A stretch of DNA of 64,000 bases, taken from contig NC_013131.1 in assembly GCF_000024025.1 (NCBI RefSeq), positions 8,970,229 to 9,034,228 on the forward strand. Direction: 5' to 3'. Within the stretch, counting starts at the first letter, position 1. Each line of letters begins with the position of its first letter. This DNA is from Catenulispora acidiphila DSM 44928. Its GTDB lineage: Bacteria > Actinomycetota > Actinomycetes > Streptomycetales > Catenulisporaceae. The notes beneath the pieces are model-generated. The model worked only from the letters and a program-made list of their open reading frames with translations. It searched no databases and was not told the origin of the DNA. The translations under genes were made by a program, and so were the position numbers. Of this stretch, positions 8,606 to 17,567 are shown piece by piece.

Positions 8606-8902
8606 CTAATCGTCCTCATCGCTGCGCAGGCGTCGTCGGACGCTGAGCAGCTCGATCTCCGGGCGCCACGCTACGGTGCCTTCCAGATCGTCGAGGACTT
8701 CCTTCACTCGTGCGGCGGTCGCCGCGACCACCGCGACGCCGATCTCGGCGCGGCGGTGGAGGTCCAGATGGCCGGTCTCGGCGGCGCCGACACCGGCGCG
8801 CTTGTCCAACTCGGCCAGGATCGGCTTCACGATCCCGCGCTTCTCCTTCAGCGAACGCACGTCGCCCAGGAGGATGTCGAGGGTCATAGTCCCCACGAAC
8901 AC
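8606..8902 (-). CDS. DUF503 (YlxP-like) protein
   Basis: 98 aa. It starts MFVGTMTLDILLGDVRSLKEKRGIVKPIL, the conserved beginning of DUF503, and keeps VAVVAATAARVKEVLD. The biochemical role is not settled. The family nearly always lies between infB and rbfA, as here, which points to ribosome or translation-factor biology. It is 28 nt upstream of rbfA and follows the infB terminator, so it probably has its own promoter in the 100-bp gap. Confidence 0.88.
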   Translation of the reverse strand: MFVGTMTLDILLGDVRSLKEKRGIVKPILAELDKRAGVGAAETGHLDLHRRAEIGVAVVAATAARVKEVLDDLEGTVAWRPEIELLSVRRRLRSDEDD

Positions 8903-8966
8903 TGCACATCAGGGCCAACCCGGCCCAGGGGATGAGTCCCTACTTCTTCTTAAGTAGAGAGTAGTA

Positions 8967-8990
8967 GGGGCGGCCCGGATGGGCCGCCCC
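8967..8990 (-). terminator. infB terminator
   Basis: Perfect ten-base arms GGGGCGGCCC/GGGCCGCCCC with a 4-nt loop lie 15 nt past the infB stop. On the minus strand they are followed by TACTACTCTCTACTT, pyrimidine-rich but without a continuous U-tract. Confidence 0.75.
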
Positions 8991-9004
8991 ATTATCGCTA
9001 CCTA

Positions 9005-12000
9005 CTAGGCGCGCGGCTTCTCGCGCATCTCGAAGGTCTCGATGATGTCGCCTTCCTTGATGTCGTTGTACGACCCGAGGTTGATACCGCACTCGAAGCC
9101 CTCGCGGACCTCGGTGGCGTCGTCCTTCTCGCGCCGCAGCCCCACGATGGTGAGGTTGTCGGCGACCACGGACCCGCCGCGGATGAGGCGCGCCTTGGAG
9201 TTCCGCCGGATCAGACCGTCCTGGACCATGCAGCCGGCGATGTTGCCGATCTTGCTGGAGCGGAAGATGGCGCGGATCTCGGCGGTACCGAGCTGCACCT
9301 CCTCGAACTCCGGCTTGAGCATGCCCTTCAGGGCCGCCTCGATCTCCTCGATCGCCTGGTAGATGACCGAGTAGAAGCGGATCTCCACACCCTCGCGGTC
9401 GGCCTTGGTCTTCGCACGGCCGTCGGGACGGACGTTGAAGCCCAGGATGACCGCGTCGGAGGCCATCGCCAGGTCCACGTCGGACTCGGTGATGGAACCC
9501 ACGCCGCGGTGCACGACGCGCAGGTCGACCTCGGCGCCGACGTCGAGCTTGAGCAGCGAGTCCTCCAGGGCCTCGACCGAGCCAGCGCCATCACCCTTGA
9601 TGATGATGTTGAGCTGCTGGACCTCGCCGGCCTTGATGACGTTCTCCCAGTCCTCGATGGAGACGCGCTTGCGGGAGCGGGCCATGGCCGCGTTCCGCTC
9701 GCGGGTCGCGCGGCGCTCGGCGATCTGCCGGGCCACGCGGTCCTCCTCGACCACCAGGAACGTGTCGCCGGCGCCGGGGACGCTGGTCAGACCGAGCACC
9801 TGGACCGGACGCGAGGGTCCGGCCTCGGCGACGTTCTCGCCGTTCTCGTCCATCATGGCGCGCACCCGGCCGTAGGCGTCGCCGACGACCATCGAGTCGC
9901 CGACGCGCAGCGTGCCGCGCTGCACCAGGACGGTGGCCACGGCGCCGCGGCCGCGGTCGAGGTTGGCCTCGATCGCCACGCCCTGGGCGTCCATGTCCGG
10001 GTTGGCCCGCAGGTCCAGCGAGGCGTCGGCGGTCAGGATGACCGCCTCGAGCAGCTGGTCGATGTTCAGGCCCTCGCGCGCGGAGATGTCGACGAACATG
10101 GTCTCGCCGCCGTACTCCTCGGCCACCAGCCCGTACTCGGTGAGCTGGCCGCGCACCTTCGTCGGGTCGGCGCCCTCCTTGTCGATCTTGTTGACCGCGA
10201 CCACGATCGGCACATCGGCCGCCTGGGCGTGGTTCAGCGCCTCGATCGTCTGGGGCATGACGCCGTCGTCCGCCGCGACCACGAGGATCGCGATGTCCGT
10301 CGCCTTGGCACCGCGGGCACGCATGGCGGTGAACGCCTCGTGGCCCGGGGTGTCGATGAAGGTGATGGCCCGCTCGGTGCCCGCGACCTCGGCGACCACC
10401 TGGTAGGCGCCGATGTGCTGGGTGATGCCGCCGGCTTCGCCCTCGATGACGTTGGTCTTGCGGATGGCGTCCAGCAGGCGGGTCTTACCGTGGTCGACGT
10501 GACCCATGACGGTCACGACCGGCGGACGGACCCGCAGGTCCTCCTCGCCGCCCTCGTTCTCGCCGAAGTCGATGTCGAAGGACTCGAGCAGGACTCGGTC
10601 CTCCTCCTCCGGGGAGACGATCTGCACGGTGAAGCCGAGCTCCTGGCCGAGCAGTTCGAAGACGTCGTCGGAGACCGACTGCGTCGCCGTCACCATCTCG
10701 CCGAGGTGGAACATCACCTGCACCAGGGACGCCGGGTTGGCGTTGATGCGCTCGGCGAAGTCGACCAGCGAGGCGCCGCGGGGCAGCCGGATGGTCTGCC
10801 CGTTGCCGCGGGGCAGCATCGCGCCGCCGAGCGACGGCGCCTGCATGTTGTCGAACTCTTGACGCCGCTGCTTCTTGGACTTGCGGCCGCGGCCCGGACG
10901 ACCGCCGGGACGGCCGAAGGCACCCGCGGTTCCGCCGCCGCCGGCCCGGCCGCCGCGGCCGTAGCCGCCACCGCCGCCGGGACGGCCGCCGTAACCGCCG
11001 CCACCGCCGCCGGGAGCACCGCCGCCGGGACGCGGGGCACCGTAACCGCCGCCACCGCCGCCGCCACCGGGGCGTGCGCCGGGACCGCCGGCCGGAGCGC
11101 CGGGACGCGGACCGCCGGAGCGGCCGCCGGGACCGCCCGCCGGAGCACCGGGACGCGGACCGCCGGGGCGGCCCTGGCCGGCACCGGGACGCGGCGCGGC
11201 ACGGCCGGGCATCATGCCCGGGTTCGGACGCGGGGCGCCGGGGACACCGCCGCCGGGACGCGGCGGCATGCCCGGACGCGGGCCGCCTTCGCCGCCGCCG
11301 CTCTGGGCGCCGGTCGGCGGGCCCGGACGCGGCGCGGGCCGCGGGGGCTGCTGCATACCGGTCGAGCCGGAGGACGTGAACGGGTTGTTGCCGGGACGCG
11401 GACCGGCCGGACGCGGGCCCGGGGTCGGAGCGCCGCCGGGACGGCCGCCCTGTCCCTGGCCCTGGCCGGGACGCTGGGCGCCGGCCGGGCTCGGACGGGT
11501 GCCGCCGGGAGCCGGACGCTGGCCGCGCTCGCCGCGGTCGTTCCGCTCACCGCGGTCGCGCTCACCGCCGGGGCGCTGCCCCGGGGTGGCCGGACGCGGG
11601 CCGGGACGGCCCGGGATGCTGCCGCCGGCGGCCGGAGCCTGGCGCGGCGGGATGGCCCCGCCGGTGCCCTGGCCCTGGCTGGGACGGCCCTGCGAAGCCG
11701 GGCGCGCCGGAGCCGGAGCCGGCGCGGAGGGCGCCTCGGCGACCGGTGCTGCCGGTGCGGCCTGGACCTCGGGTGCGGCCGGCGCCTCGGGCGCCTCGGC
11801 GACCGGGCTGGCCGCCTCGACCGCCGCCTGGGCCTGCGCGGGAACCGCCGGACCGGGCTTGGGCGCGACCGGACCGGGACGCGGACCGGGCTTGGGGGCG
11901 CCGCCGGGACGCGGGGCGCCGGAGGACGCCGCCTTCGCGGCGGAGCCGGACTGCGCGGAGGCAGCCGACTTCGGGGCGCCGCCCTTGGCGCCGCCGGATT

Positions 12001-12160
12001 CTGCTTGTTGGATGCTGTCGATCAGTTTGCGGACGACCGGCGCCTCTACTGTGGAGGACGCCGAGCGGACGAACTCACCCAGATCCTGGAGCTTGGCCAT
12101 GACGACCTTGCTCTCGACTCCGAGTTCCTTGGCGAGTTCATAGACCCGGACCTTGGCCAC
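9005..12160 (-). CDS. infB: Translation initiation factor IF-2
   Basis: 1051 aa. The IF-2 N-terminal motif [14 protein letters not shown] is followed by about 380 residues of Gly/Pro/Arg/Ala-rich low complexity, then [22 protein letters not shown]. The GTPase domain begins near residue 545 with GHVDHGKT (G1), DTPGHEAF (G3) and NKID (G4). Beta-barrel and C-terminal fMet-tRNA-binding domains ([11 protein letters not shown]...GFNVRPD) follow. It places fMet-tRNA on the 30S subunit and drives subunit joining. The long Gly-rich region is normal for actinobacteria. It follows ylxR by 168 bp and ends at a strong hairpin. Confidence 0.97.
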   Translation of the reverse strand: MAKVRVYELAKELGVESKVVMAKLQDLGEFVRSASSTVEAPVVRKLIDSIQQAESGGAKGGAPKSAASAQSGSAAKAASSGAPRPGGAPKPGPRPGPVAPKPGPAVPAQAQAAVEAASPVAEAPEAPAAPEVQAAPAAPVAEAPSAPAPAPARPASQGRPSQGQGTGGAIPPRQAPAAGGSIPGRPGPRPATPGQRPGGERDRGERNDRGERGQRPAPGGTRPSPAGAQRPGQGQGQGGRPGGAPTPGPRPAGPRPGNNPFTSSGSTGMQQPPRPAPRPGPPTGAQSGGGEGGPRPGMPPRPGGGVPGAPRPNPGMMPGRAAPRPGAGQGRPGGPRPGAPAGGPGGRSGGPRPGAPAGGPGARPGGGGGGGGYGAPRPGGGAPGGGGGGYGGRPGGGGGYGRGGRAGGGGTAGAFGRPGGRPGRGRKSKKQRRQEFDNMQAPSLGGAMLPRGNGQTIRLPRGASLVDFAERINANPASLVQVMFHLGEMVTATQSVSDDVFELLGQELGFTVQIVSPEEEDRVLLESFDIDFGENEGGEEDLRVRPPVVTVMGHVDHGKTRLLDAIRKTNVIEGEAGGITQHIGAYQVVAEVAGTERAITFIDTPGHEAFTAMRARGAKATDIAILVVAADDGVMPQTIEALNHAQAADVPIVVAVNKIDKEGADPTKVRGQLTEYGLVAEEYGGETMFVDISAREGLNIDQLLEAVILTADASLDLRANPDMDAQGVAIEANLDRGRGAVATVLVQRGTLRVGDSMVVGDAYGRVRAMMDENGENVAEAGPSRPVQVLGLTSVPGAGDTFLVVEEDRVARQIAERRATRERNAAMARSRKRVSIEDWENVIKAGEVQQLNIIIKGDGAGSVEALEDSLLKLDVGAEVDLRVVHRGVGSITESDVDLAMASDAVILGFNVRPDGRAKTKADREGVEIRFYSVIYQAIEEIEAALKGMLKPEFEEVQLGTAEIRAIFRSSKIGNIAGCMVQDGLIRRNSKARLIRGGSVVADNLTIVGLRREKDDATEVREGFECGINLGSYNDIKEGDIIETFEMREKPRA

Positions 12161-12328
12161 TTCACTCCTTCTTCGGCCCGCGTCTCTCGCGAAGCCGTCT
12201 GGTTACTGCATGGGCGTACTCATCGCGTGTTGCTGCTCATCGAGTGCTCATCGCCCTACTCGACCTGCTTCCGACTAGTACTTGGGTTCTCTGCTCCACG
12301 CACCGGACGCGGACAGGGATGTCGTGCT

Positions 12329-12625
12329 TCAGCTGCTTTCCAACAACGCGCGGACCGCCGTTGTTTCCAACGGACCGTCGACCCGCAGCGCTCGCGGGAA
12401 CGCCCGCCGCTTCTCGGCGAGGGCCAGGCATCCCGGGTCCACGTGGAGGTGTGCTCCACGGCCGGGCGACCGCCCTCGCAGGTCGGGGACGACAGCGCCC
12501 TCGACCGCCACGACACGCAGCAGCTCCGTCTTCGCCGCTTTTGCCCGGCAACCCACACAAGTGCGCATCGGTACAGATCGCGCCGATGCGGGTGGGCGTG
12601 CAGAAGCATCCGTCTGGCTAGACAC
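12329..12625 (-). CDS. ylxR: YlxR/RnpM family RNA-binding protein (DUF448)
   Basis: 98 aa. The core motif MRTCVGCRAKAAKTELLRVV at about 20-39 and GRGAHLHVDPGCL define the family. Members bind RNA, and the Bacillus homologue modulates RNase P. The GTG at 12625 includes a 19-residue Ser/Ala/Pro lead. An internal ATG at MRTCVGC is an alternative but has no visible ribosome site, while GGAGG lies (rather far) upstream of the GTG. In most bacteria this gene directly follows nusA; here a 3.3-kb block separates them. Confidence 0.88.
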   Translation of the reverse strand: MSSQTDASARPPASARSVPMRTCVGCRAKAAKTELLRVVAVEGAVVPDLRGRSPGRGAHLHVDPGCLALAEKRRAFPRALRVDGPLETTAVRALLESS

Positions 12626-12669
12626 GTCTCAGTCTAGCGCCTCCGATCACATCAACGTTCGCCGGGTTG

Positions 12670-12699
12670 TTGACGGACGGTTGGCGGCGTGCCTATAGT
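12670..12699 (+). promoter_or_regulatory. Sigma70-like promoter of the ArsR operon
   Basis: TTGACG (12670-12675), an 18-nt spacer and TATAGT (12694-12699) match the housekeeping consensus well. The predicted start near 12706 leaves a leader of about 33 nt. Confidence 0.7.
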
Positions 12700-12708
12700 C
12701 AACACATC

Positions 12709-12735
12709 GGTTGATTAACGAGATGGTTGATTAAC
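12709..12735. promoter_or_regulatory. Direct-repeat operator candidate for the ArsR-type regulator
   Basis: GGTTGATTAAC occurs exactly at 12709-12719 and 12725-12735, 16 bp apart. A related GTCAAC lies before them (12698-12703) and GTTGAC after (12741-12746). The repeats cover the start site and leader of the regulator gene, so autorepression is plausible. Confidence 0.6.
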
Positions 12736-12738
12736 ATC

Positions 12739-13080
12739 ATGGTTGACGAAGAACAAGCCCTGGACCGGGCCTTCACCGCCCTGGGTGATCCGGTCCGCCG
12801 CGCCATCGTGGCGCGGTTGTCCCGCGGCGAGGCCACCGTGAACGAACTCGCGGACCTCTTCCCGATCACCAAGCAAGCGGTCTCGCGGCACATCGGGGTC
12901 CTGGAGGACGCCGGTCTGATCACCCGCAGCCGGGACGGCCAGCGGCGCCCCTGCCACCTGGACCCCTCGGCCCTGGAGGCGCTGACGAGCTGGATCGACG
13001 GCTACCGGCTCGCCGCCGAGAGCCGCTTCCGCAAGCTCGACGCGGTCCTGGAAACCCTGAAAGAGGAGGAAGAACGATGA
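12739..13080 (+). CDS. ArsR-family winged-helix transcriptional regulator
   Basis: 113 aa from the ATG at 12739. FTALGDPVRRAIVARLSRGEATVNELADLFPITKQAVSRHIGVLEDAGLI is a typical ArsR helix-turn-helix, followed by RDGQRRPCHLDPSALE (wing). No ArsR metal-binding ELCVCDL motif or cysteine cluster is present, so it belongs to the non-metal branch usually paired with SRPBCC proteins. Its stop overlaps the next ATG by 4 nt. Repeats over its own leader suggest autoregulation. Confidence 0.88.
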   Translation: MVDEEQALDRAFTALGDPVRRAIVARLSRGEATVNELADLFPITKQAVSRHIGVLEDAGLITRSRDGQRRPCHLDPSALEALTSWIDGYRLAAESRFRKLDAVLETLKEEEER

Positions 13081-13592
13081 GCACCACCCCCGACACCCCC
13101 ACCGGATCCAAGCCGAACCCCACGATCATCGAGGCGCCCGAGGGCACCCCGTTCCTCGACATCACGCGCGACTTCGACGCCGCCCCGGCGCAGGTGTTCC
13201 GCGCGTACACCGAGCCGAAGCTGGTCGCGCGGTGGCTGGGCCCGCGCGATCTGGAGATGGACATCGAGGAGTACGACGCCCGCCCCGGCGGCCGCTACCG
13301 CTACGTGCACCACGGCGGCCATCTCGGCGAGGTGCGCGCCGGGTTCCGCGGCGTGTTCCACACCGTCGAGGCGGACCGGCTGATCATCCAGACCTTCGAG
13401 TTCGAGGGCGTGCCGAACGAGGTGAAGCTCGACATCTGCCGGTTCTCCGAGGTGGACGGCAAGACCCGGGTGACGACGCGCTCGGTGTTCCCGTCCATGG
13501 AGGCGCGCGAGGGCGCCCTGGCTTCCGGGATGAAGCACGGGATCCAGGACTCGATGGAGCGGCTGACCGAACTGCTGGCAGAAGGGGTGTGA
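13077..13592 (+). CDS. SRPBCC (AHSA1/START-like) domain protein
   Basis: 171 aa. DITRDFDAAPAQVFRAYTEPKLVARWLGP is the standard opening of the AHSA1/START-like fold, with GGRYRYVHHG and the C-terminal helix SGMKHGIQDSMERLTELLAEG. These proteins form a hydrophobic cavity; ligand and role are unknown. Coupling to an ArsR regulator is a recurring actinobacterial arrangement and suggests that the pair senses or handles a small hydrophobic compound (inference). Confidence 0.85.
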   Translation: MSTTPDTPTGSKPNPTIIEAPEGTPFLDITRDFDAAPAQVFRAYTEPKLVARWLGPRDLEMDIEEYDARPGGRYRYVHHGGHLGEVRAGFRGVFHTVEADRLIIQTFEFEGVPNEVKLDICRFSEVDGKTRVTTRSVFPSMEAREGALASGMKHGIQDSMERLTELLAEGV

Positions 13593-13597
13593 CGGCG

Positions 13598-14197
13598 ATG
13601 AGCAAGGTGGTCATGGCGGACGCGGTGTCTCTCGACGGCTTCTTCGCCACCGAGGACGACCAGGTCGATCCGCTGCACGACTTCTACTTCAAGGGCGACA
13701 CCCCGATCGACGCGGGCAACCGGCACACGTCGTTCCGGGCCTCGGCCGCCTCGGCGAAGTACCTCGCCCAGGAGTGGTCGCAGATCGGCGCGATGGTCAT
13801 CGGGCGCCGGCTGTTCGACATCACCAACGGCTGGGACGGCGTCCCGGTCGCCGGGGACCGGGTCTTCGTGGTGACGCACAGCGTTCCCACGGACTGGGAG
13901 TTCATCGACACCGCCCCCTACACCTTCGTGACCGACGGCGTGGCGAGCGCGATCGCGCAGGCGAAGGAGGTCGCCGGACCGGACCGGGTCGTGTCGCTCA
14001 ACGGCGGCGACGTCGGCGGGCAGGCGTTCGAGGCCGGCCTGGTGGACGAGTTGGACGTCGCGCTGGTGCCGGTGGTGTTCGGCTCAGGGAAGCGCTTCTT
14101 CGGCGGCTTCACCGGAAAGGTGCTGCTCGACGATCCGACGGCGGTCGTCCAAGGCGACCGGGTCACGCACCTGCACTACAAAGTCCGCAAGGGCTGA
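13598..14197 (+). CDS. RibD C-terminal / dihydrofolate-reductase-fold protein
   Basis: 199 aa. MSKVVMADAVSLDGFFA, IGAMVIGRRLFDITNGW, LNGGDVGGQAFEAGLVDELDVALVPVVFGSGKRFF are the hallmarks of the RibD_C (YwjB/YyaP-like) family with a DHFR fold. A pyridine-nucleotide-dependent reductase activity is expected, but the substrate is unknown. The ATG at 13598 lies 5 nt after the SRPBCC stop with GAAGGGG upstream, so it is the third gene of the ArsR operon. Confidence 0.85.
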   Translation: MSKVVMADAVSLDGFFATEDDQVDPLHDFYFKGDTPIDAGNRHTSFRASAASAKYLAQEWSQIGAMVIGRRLFDITNGWDGVPVAGDRVFVVTHSVPTDWEFIDTAPYTFVTDGVASAIAQAKEVAGPDRVVSLNGGDVGGQAFEAGLVDELDVALVPVVFGSGKRFFGGFTGKVLLDDPTAVVQGDRVTHLHYKVRKG

Positions 14198-14263
14198 CAG
14201 GTCACGGCTTACCGAGCAGACCGCACACGGCGCACCGAGGGGGTGCCCGCCGCGCGCGGTCTG

Positions 14264-14450
14264 CTCGCGCTCGGTCCGCGATGCGAATCAGGCCGCCGAT
14301 CCAGCTCGGCCCGCGATCCAGCTCAGCCCGCGATGCGATTCGAACCGAGATACTGCGCAGCCCGCGATCCGGCTCGAACCGCATTCCCGCTCGGCCCACG
14401 ATCCAGCTTGGCCCGCGATTCCCGCTCAGCCCGCGCTCCCGCTCAGCCGG
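14264..14450. repeat. Degenerate 17-bp tandem repeat array
   Basis: Between the RibD_C gene and the XRE regulator are about eight to ten imperfect units with consensus GATCCAGCTCRGCCCGC. The first two clear copies are at 14298-14314 and 14315-14331, and some later copies are double length (34 bp). It runs into the last codons of the XRE gene. No ORF in it is credible. Confidence 0.7.
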
Positions 14451-15273
14451 CGGCCCACGAAGCGAGCATCCGCAACGAATCCGCGGTCGCGGTCCCCGGC
14501 GGCGCGGTGAACACGATCAGCGTCAGGTCCGGGTCGGCCGCGACCGTCAGCGCCTGCCAGTCCAGCAGCAGGCGGCCGACCACGGGATGGTCGAAGCTCT
14601 TGCGGAAGGAGTCGGTGGCGAGCACCTCGTGCCCGCCCCACCAGCGCCGGAAGTCGGCGTCCCGCTCCAGCAGCTCGCTGACCAGCTCGGCCATCCGCCG
14701 GTCCCCCGGCGTCAAGCCGACGCTCATCCGCATCCGCGCCACGCTGGCCGCGGCGACCTCTTCCCAGTTGCGGTGCATCCCCCGGACCCGCGGCTCCAGG
14801 AACAGCATCCGGATCATGTTCCGCTCCGCGGGCGCCATCTCCGCGAAGTCGAAGTACAGCGCGACCGCGAGGTCGTTCCAGGCCACGATGTCCCCGCGCG
14901 GATCGATGACCAGCACCGGGGTGTCCTTCATGGCGCCGAGCAGATCGCGGACCAGCGGGCTCACCGCCTCCGCGCCGGAAGGGGACTCAGCCCGGGAGCG
15001 CGCCGGCGGCTGCGCCAGAATCCGCACGTAGGAGCGCTCGGCCTCGGTCAGCCGCAGCGCGGCGGCGATCCCGTTCAGCACGCTGTCGGACGCCGTGGTG
15101 ACCCGGCCCTGCTCCAGGCGCGTGTAGTGGTCCACGCTCATCGCCGCGAGCTGCGCGACCTCCTCGCGGCGCAGACCGCTGACCCGCCGCGGATTGCCCA
15201 CAGGGGGCAGCCCGACGGACTCCGGCGCGACCGCCGACCGCTTCGACTTCAGAAAATCTCCCAGCTCGCTCAC
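14443..15273 (-). CDS. XRE-family regulator with MmyB-like ligand domain
   Basis: 276 aa from the GTG at 15273. SELGDFLKSKRSAV and GLRREEVAQLAAMSVDHYTRLEQGR form a Cro/C1-type helix-turn-helix. It is followed by the MmyB-like domain (VLVIDPRGDIVAWNDLAVALYFDFAEM, RNMIRMLFLEPRVR, HPVVGRLLLDWQAL), a PAS-like fold that often binds a lipid-like ligand. There is no clear ribosome site, but GATGCT stands 6 nt before the GTG, as in leaderless transcripts. It is divergent from the DUF336 gene across a perfect palindrome and probably regulates it and itself. Confidence 0.88.
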   Translation of the reverse strand: MSELGDFLKSKRSAVAPESVGLPPVGNPRRVSGLRREEVAQLAAMSVDHYTRLEQGRVTTASDSVLNGIAAALRLTEAERSYVRILAQPPARSRAESPSGAEAVSPLVRDLLGAMKDTPVLVIDPRGDIVAWNDLAVALYFDFAEMAPAERNMIRMLFLEPRVRGMHRNWEEVAAASVARMRMSVGLTPGDRRMAELVSELLERDADFRRWWGGHEVLATDSFRKSFDHPVVGRLLLDWQALTVAADPDLTLIVFTAPPGTATADSLRMLASWAAG

Positions 15274-15302
15274 GCGTCCAGCATCGCACTGCCGCCGGCC
15301 GC

Positions 15303-15329
15303 GTTCCTGGGGCAGCCGTCCCCAGGAAC
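15303..15329. promoter_or_regulatory. Perfect palindromic operator between XRE regulator and DUF336 gene
   Basis: GTTCCTGGGG (15303-15312), 7 nt, CCCCAGGAAC (15320-15329). It sits between divergent starts at 15273 and 15376 and is the obvious binding site for the dimeric XRE regulator. Confidence 0.7.
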
Positions 15330-15375
15330 AGCCGAGCTCTGGTTGTGCGGCGCGGCGGCGGCAAACCTGGAGCCC

Positions 15376-15777
15376 ATGAGCACACTGAACCTCGAAACCA
15401 CTGCCCGCATCGTCGCCGCCGGCCGGGAGGCCGCCACCGGGATCGGCGTCGCCATGAGCATCGCGATCGTCGACCCCGCCGGGAACCTCGTGGAGTTCCA
15501 GCGCATGGACGGCGCTTGGCTGGGCTCCGTCGACATCGCGCAGCGCAAGGCGCGCACCTCCGCCCTGTTCCCGATGCCGAGTTCCGTCCTCGGCGAGATG
15601 TCCCAGCCCGGCGGCCCTATCTACGGGATCGAAACCAGCAACGGCGGCCTGGTCTCCTTCGGCGGCGGCTTCCCGCTGGCCGCCGCCGACGGCACCGTGA
15701 TCGGCGCGGTCGGCGTCTCCGGCGGCCTGGTGGAGCAGGACGTCGCCGTCGCCGAGGCGGTCGTCAAGGCGGTCTGA
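15376..15777 (+). CDS. GlcG/HbpS-like heme-binding domain protein (DUF336)
   Basis: 133 aa. TTARIVAAGREAATGIGVAMSIAIVDPAGNLVEFQRMDGAWLGSVDIAQRKARTSALF and GGFPLAAADGTVIGAVGVSGG are typical of the DUF336/GlcG family. Streptomyces HbpS is a heme-binding member, but no signal peptide is seen, so a cytoplasmic role is expected. Some members are small enzymes or cofactor chaperones. GGAG lies just before the ATG. It faces the XRE regulator across a palindrome and ends beside a truncated gene start on the other strand. Confidence 0.85.
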   Translation: MSTLNLETTARIVAAGREAATGIGVAMSIAIVDPAGNLVEFQRMDGAWLGSVDIAQRKARTSALFPMPSSVLGEMSQPGGPIYGIETSNGGLVSFGGGFPLAAADGTVIGAVGVSGGLVEQDVAVAEAVVKAV

Positions 15778-15888
15778 GATCACCTCGTCCAGCAGCAGCG
15801 GACGCTCGCCGAACGGATAGATCTGCGGAGACAGTCCGGTCGGGTCGGGCGGCGTCACCGAATGACACTCGGGGCCGTAGTCCATCAC
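15778..15888 (-). pseudogene. Possible truncated gene start after nusA
   Basis: Reading leftwards from GTG-ATG (15888/15885), a protein-like stretch of about 37 codons begins MDYGPECHSVTPPDPTGL and continues to ERPLLLDEV with G/C-ending codons. AAGGGGG lies 10-13 nt upstream. The frame has no stop; it runs on as the antisense of the DUF336 gene, where it no longer looks like protein. It may be the 5' remnant of a gene cut when the neighbouring block arrived. I do not recognise the family. Confidence 0.3.
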
Positions 15889-15920
15889 GGGGCCATCACC
15901 CCCTTGCTGCGGCCCCGACG

Positions 15921-15944
15921 GAAAAGGGCCCCGCTGAGGGCCCT
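15921..15944 (-). terminator. Intrinsic terminator of rimP-nusA
   Basis: On the minus strand AGGGCCC, a 6-nt loop, GGGCCCT, then TTTTCC, starting 31 nt after the nusA stop. It shows that the rimP-nusA transcript can end here and need not reach ylxR-infB. Confidence 0.8.
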
Positions 15945-15975
15945 GATCCGCTGCTTCGTCTCGTGCGCTGCCGCG

Positions 15976-16950
15976 CTACTCCGAGATCGGCTCCGCGTCC
16001 GAGCGGATGTCGATACGCCAGCCGGTCAGCCGCGCGGCCAGCCGCGCGTTCTGGCCTTCCTTGCCGATGGCCAGCGACAGCTGGAAGTCCGGGACGATGA
16101 CCCGGGCGCTGCGCTGGTCCAGGTCCACGACCTGGACCTTCGACACGCGCGCCGGGGACAGCGCGTTGCCGACCATCTCGGCCGGGTCCTCGGACCAGTC
16201 GACGATGTCGATCTTCTCGCCGTGCAGTTCGGCCATCACGTTGCGGACCCGCGCGCCCATCGGGCCGATGCAGGCGCCCTTGGCGTTGACGCCGGCGCGG
16301 TGCGAGCGGACCGCGATCTTGGTGCGGTGGCCGGCCTCGCGGGCGATCGCGGTGATCTCCACCGCGCCCTCGGCGATCTCCGGGACCTCCAGCGCGAAGA
16401 GCTTGCGCACCAGGTCCGGGTGGGTGCGCGAGAGGGTCACCTGGGGACCGCGCTGGCCGCGCCGGACGTCAACGACGTAGCACTTCAGGCGCTCGCCGTG
16501 CCGGTACTCCTCGCCGGGGACCTGCTCGGCGGCCGGGAGCGTGCCCTCGATCTTGCCGATGTTCACCAGCACCGCGCGCGGGTCGCGGCCCTGCTGCACC
16601 ACGCCGGTGATCAGGTCGCCCTTGCGGCCGGAGAACTCCCCGAAGGTCTGCTCGTCCTCGTGGTCCCGCAGCCGCTGCAGGATCACTTGCTTGGCGGTGG
16701 TGGAGGCGATACGGCCGAACTCGCTCGGGGTGTCGTCGTACTCCCGGGTGCTGCCGTCCTCGATGTCCTCCACGGCCCAGACGGTGACGTGGCCGCTGCT
16801 CCGGTCGACCTGGACCCGGGCCCGGGTCTTCGCGCCGTCGGTGCGCTTGTAGGCGATCAGCAGCGCCGCCTCGATGTCCTCGACCAGCTTCTCGAAGGGG
16901 ATCCCGCGGTCCTTCTCCAGGTCGCGCAATGCACTCGTGGGGATGTCCAT
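15976..16950 (-). CDS. nusA: Transcription termination/antitermination factor NusA
   Basis: 324 aa. An N-terminal RNA-polymerase-binding domain ([30 protein letters not shown]) is followed by an S1 domain ([26 protein letters not shown]) and two KH domains ([54 protein letters not shown]). It ends just after KH2, without the acidic repeats of proteobacteria, as usual for actinobacteria. It modulates pausing, termination and rRNA antitermination. The ATG at 16950 is 5 nt after the rimP stop. Confidence 0.96.
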   Translation of the reverse strand: MDIPTSALRDLEKDRGIPFEKLVEDIEAALLIAYKRTDGAKTRARVQVDRSSGHVTVWAVEDIEDGSTREYDDTPSEFGRIASTTAKQVILQRLRDHEDEQTFGEFSGRKGDLITGVVQQGRDPRAVLVNIGKIEGTLPAAEQVPGEEYRHGERLKCYVVDVRRGQRGPQVTLSRTHPDLVRKLFALEVPEIAEGAVEITAIAREAGHRTKIAVRSHRAGVNAKGACIGPMGARVRNVMAELHGEKIDIVDWSEDPAEMVGNALSPARVSKVQVVDLDQRSARVIVPDFQLSLAIGKEGQNARLAARLTGWRIDIRSDAEPISE

Positions 16951-16955
16951 GGTCG

Positions 16956-17567
16956 TCAGCCCTCCTCGTCCTCGTCGATGTCCTCGTCTTCGAGGTCTTC
17001 GTCCTCGAGCTCTTCGAAGTCCTCGGTGTCTTCGGTGTCCTCGCCGTCCGCAGTGTCCTCGGGCTCTGCGTCCTTGCGGTTGAACTCGATCTCCACGCGC
17101 GCCTTGGCGACCTCGGAGTACTCCAGCCGGCGCTCCTCGGTCTGCCCCTTCTTCTTGCCGGGGACCTCGAGCAGCACGCCCTCGTCGTCGCTGTCCAGGA
17201 CACGGCCGGTGACGTCGCCGCCGTTGCGCAGCAGGGCGCGCACCAGCCGTCCCTTGGCGCGGCGCCAGTGCTTGGGCAGGGTCAGCGGCCGGTCGGTGCC
17301 CGGGGAGCCGACCTCCAGCACGTAGGGCTGCTCGCCCATGACCGCCACGCCCTCCGGGGCGTCGAGCACGTCGGAGACCACCCGGGTGATGTCGGAGACC
17401 GCGTCGAGCGACACGCCGTCGTCGCCGTCCACGACGACCTCGACACGGCGCCGGCGGGCCACCTGCGAGACGCGGACCGACTCCAGGTCGTAGCCGGCGG
17501 CGGCCACAACCGGCTCCAGCAGCGCTTGCAACCGGTCCGCCGGGCCTCCGGTTCGGGGGGTGCTCAT
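16956..17567 (-). CDS. rimP: Ribosome maturation factor RimP
   Basis: 203 aa. The ATG at 17567 was chosen for its AAGGAGAACG ribosome site; longer starts are unsupported. [24 protein letters not shown] and [14 protein letters not shown] (the conserved SPGxxRPL motif) identify the RimP fold, which assists 30S assembly. A C-terminal run of about 45 residues is almost entirely Glu/Asp ([19 protein letters not shown]). nusA follows after 5 nt. Confidence 0.93.
   Translation of the reverse strand: MSTPRTGGPADRLQALLEPVVAAAGYDLESVRVSQVARRRRVEVVVDGDDGVSLDAVSDITRVVSDVLDAPEGVAVMGEQPYVLEVGSPGTDRPLTLPKHWRRAKGRLVRALLRNGGDVTGRVLDSDDEGVLLEVPGKKKGQTEERRLEYSEVAKARVEIEFNRKDAEPEDTADGEDTEDTEDFEELEDEDLEDEDIDEDEEG

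Noticed and set aside
9509-12637. 1042-aa ORF antisense to infB, and other long antisense ORFs such as 47049-50786 and 51900-56354
   Set aside because: They are the usual open antisense frames of very GC-rich genes; the sense strands encode well-known proteins.
14325-14360. TTCGAA-containing segment resembling a tRNA T-loop
   Set aside because: No acceptor stem, anticodon arm or CCA-side pairing; it is part of the 17-bp repeat array.
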